Of a stretch of DNA of 64,000 bases, positions 63,227 to 64,000 are shown in pieces. The number at the start of each line of letters is the position of its first letter. Position 1 is the first letter of the stretch. Source of the DNA: Roseibium sp. MMSF_3412 (GTDB lineage: Bacteria > Pseudomonadota > Alphaproteobacteria > Rhizobiales > Stappiaceae). A program made the translations under genes and the position numbers. A model generated the notes under the pieces. It was not told the DNA's origin. It worked only from the letters and a program-made list of their open reading frames with translations, and searched no databases. The stretch is taken from assembly GCF_030733265.1 (NCBI RefSeq), contig NZ_JASHJI010000004.1, forward strand, positions 248,001 to 312,000, read 5' to 3'.

Positions 63227-64000
63227 TCAGACGGATCTGGCCGCCTCCAATCCGCCTGCTGCATAGTCCGGCACGCTCGCGCCGAGCCGCAAGCCCAGGT
63301 CGGGGTTGGACGCATTGCCGTCGAGGGCGCGTTTCTTGACGCCCTGGAGGATGGCCCCCATGCGGAAAAAGGCAAACGCGAGGTAAAAGCCGAAGCCCGG
63401 GATTCCAGGCAGTCCCGCACGTTCGCAATAGGCATCGATGAACGCCTGATCCTCGGGAATACCGAGCGGGGCCCGGTCGACGCCAGCCAGACCGCGCCCT
63501 TCCGCGCCCGGCGGGCGCTGCCATTGCATGACGAGTGCGGCAAGATCGGCGAAGGGGTGCCCGATGGTCGAGAGCTCCCAGTCGAGCACCGCCACACAGT
63601 CCGGCCCATCTTGCGCGAAGAGCAGATTGTCGATCCTGTAGTCGCCATGAACCAGCGTGCGACGGCCATCGTCGTCCGGCACGTTCCTGTCGAGCCAGCC
63701 GATCAGTTCGTCCATTGCTGCAATCGTCCCGGTCTCGCTTGCCCGGTACTGCTTTGTCCACCGGTCGATCTGGCGCCTGTAGTAGTTGCCCTGTGGCCCG
63801 AAGTCCGAGAGGCCGCGTGCGTCAAGGTCCACCCGGTGGATGGCAGCGAGCACCCGGTTCATGTCGGCGTAGATACGGGCGCGAAGGGACATGTCCAGAC
63901 CGGGAAGCCTCGGGTCATCGAAGTTCCGGCCGCGCACCAGCTCCATGACATAGAAGGCGGACCCGATGACGTCCTCGTCCTCACACAGCACGTGCATACG
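63227..64000 (-). CDS. Phosphotransferase-family (APH) protein, C-terminal part
   Basis: The leftward frame is open from the window edge to 63227, about 257 residues, so the N-terminus is missing. APH catalytic motifs: TLVHGDYRIDNLLF (HGDxxxxN) and VAVLDWELSTIGHPFADLA (the metal-binding LDWE). The segment GSAFYVMELVRGRNF and the FGFYLAFAFFRMGAILQGVK tail match the ACAD10/11-like phosphotransferases that occur with acyl-CoA dehydrogenases. Likely acts in lipid or hydroxyacyl metabolism, not antibiotic resistance. Confidence 0.85.
   Translation of the reverse strand, partial: RMHVLCEDEDVIGSAFYVMELVRGRNFDDPRLPGLDMSLRARIYADMNRVLAAIHRVDLDARGLSDFGPQGNYYRRQIDRWTKQYRASETGTIAAMDELIGWLDRNVPDDDGRRTLVHGDYRIDNLLFAQDGPDCVAVLDWELSTIGHPFADLAALVMQWQRPPGAEGRGLAGVDRAPLGIPEDQAFIDAYCERAGLPGIPGFGFYLAFAFFRMGAILQGVKKRALDGNASNPDLGLRLGASVPDYAAGGLEAARSV

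Noticed and set aside
63227..64000. Aminoglycoside resistance gene
   Set aside because: The APH fold is present, but the flanking motifs match ACAD10/11-like phosphotransferases, not drug-modifying enzymes.

Overview
The window is from a GC-rich alphaproteobacterial chromosome. A marine Hyphomicrobiales such as the Roseibium/Labrenzia group is a reasonable guess, because it carries TRAP and ABC uptake systems, FCD-type GntR regulators, an iron-sulfur photolyase, a creatinase operon and RepB/ParB-type proteins. The genus is inference, not something the sequence shows.

Chromosomal left part (1-8822): a sugar-type ABC binding protein (cut by the window edge), a PLP-dependent Cys/Met-type lyase overlapping its FadR-type regulator, an orphan LuxR-type regulator, a GGDEF-EAL protein with a degraded EAL half, an RlpA-like protein, a possible small RNA ending in a clear terminator, a CryPro/FeS-BCP photolyase, and a complete tRNA-Arg(CCG).

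Genomic island (about 8773-41349, 32.5 kb): the last 52 bp of the tRNA region (tRNA 3' half plus two bases) are repeated exactly at 41298-41349, so the block is an island integrated in tRNA-Arg. A tyrosine integrase starts just inside the left end. The island looks more AT-rich than its flanks and is layered. It holds: a dead integrase/excisionase pair; an unrecognised three-gene operon with a restriction-nuclease-like protein and a membrane protein; a higBA-like toxin-antitoxin pair overlapping a pentapeptide-repeat membrane protein whose gene ends at an A7 run; an RHH protein; a stand-alone PD-(D/E)XK-like protein; a serine resolvase whose natural start codon reads ATA; an ExoI-like exonuclease; a vWA-PP2C-kinase triad (TerY-P type); a 1001-residue primase-helicase-like protein with a divergent RHH protein; a run of small exported proteins (thermonuclease, Excalibur, lipoprotein, unknowns); two exporter-type membrane proteins; and at the right end a tightly overlapping operon of a large serine recombinase and two ParB/RepB-like proteins, faced by a small HTH protein across a perfect 12-bp inverted repeat.

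Chromosomal right part (41350-64000): a nine-gene catabolic operon (TRAP transporter, 2-hydroxyacid dehydrogenase, RraA-like protein, yellow/MRJP-like beta-propeller, PfkB sugar kinase, SDR, cupin) read away from a divergent GntR gene across a 19-bp palindrome; a UspA protein; a Pot-type ABC importer operon ending in creatinase, with a 16-bp palindrome in front, so the importer probably takes up creatine or a similar guanidino compound; an HTH/periplasmic-binding-like regulator with TrmO; a bifunctional fatty-acid oxidation protein; an exported protein of unknown function; a REP-like inverted repeat; and a truncated APH-like phosphotransferase gene at the right edge. No rRNA, CRISPR array or intact insertion sequence was seen.
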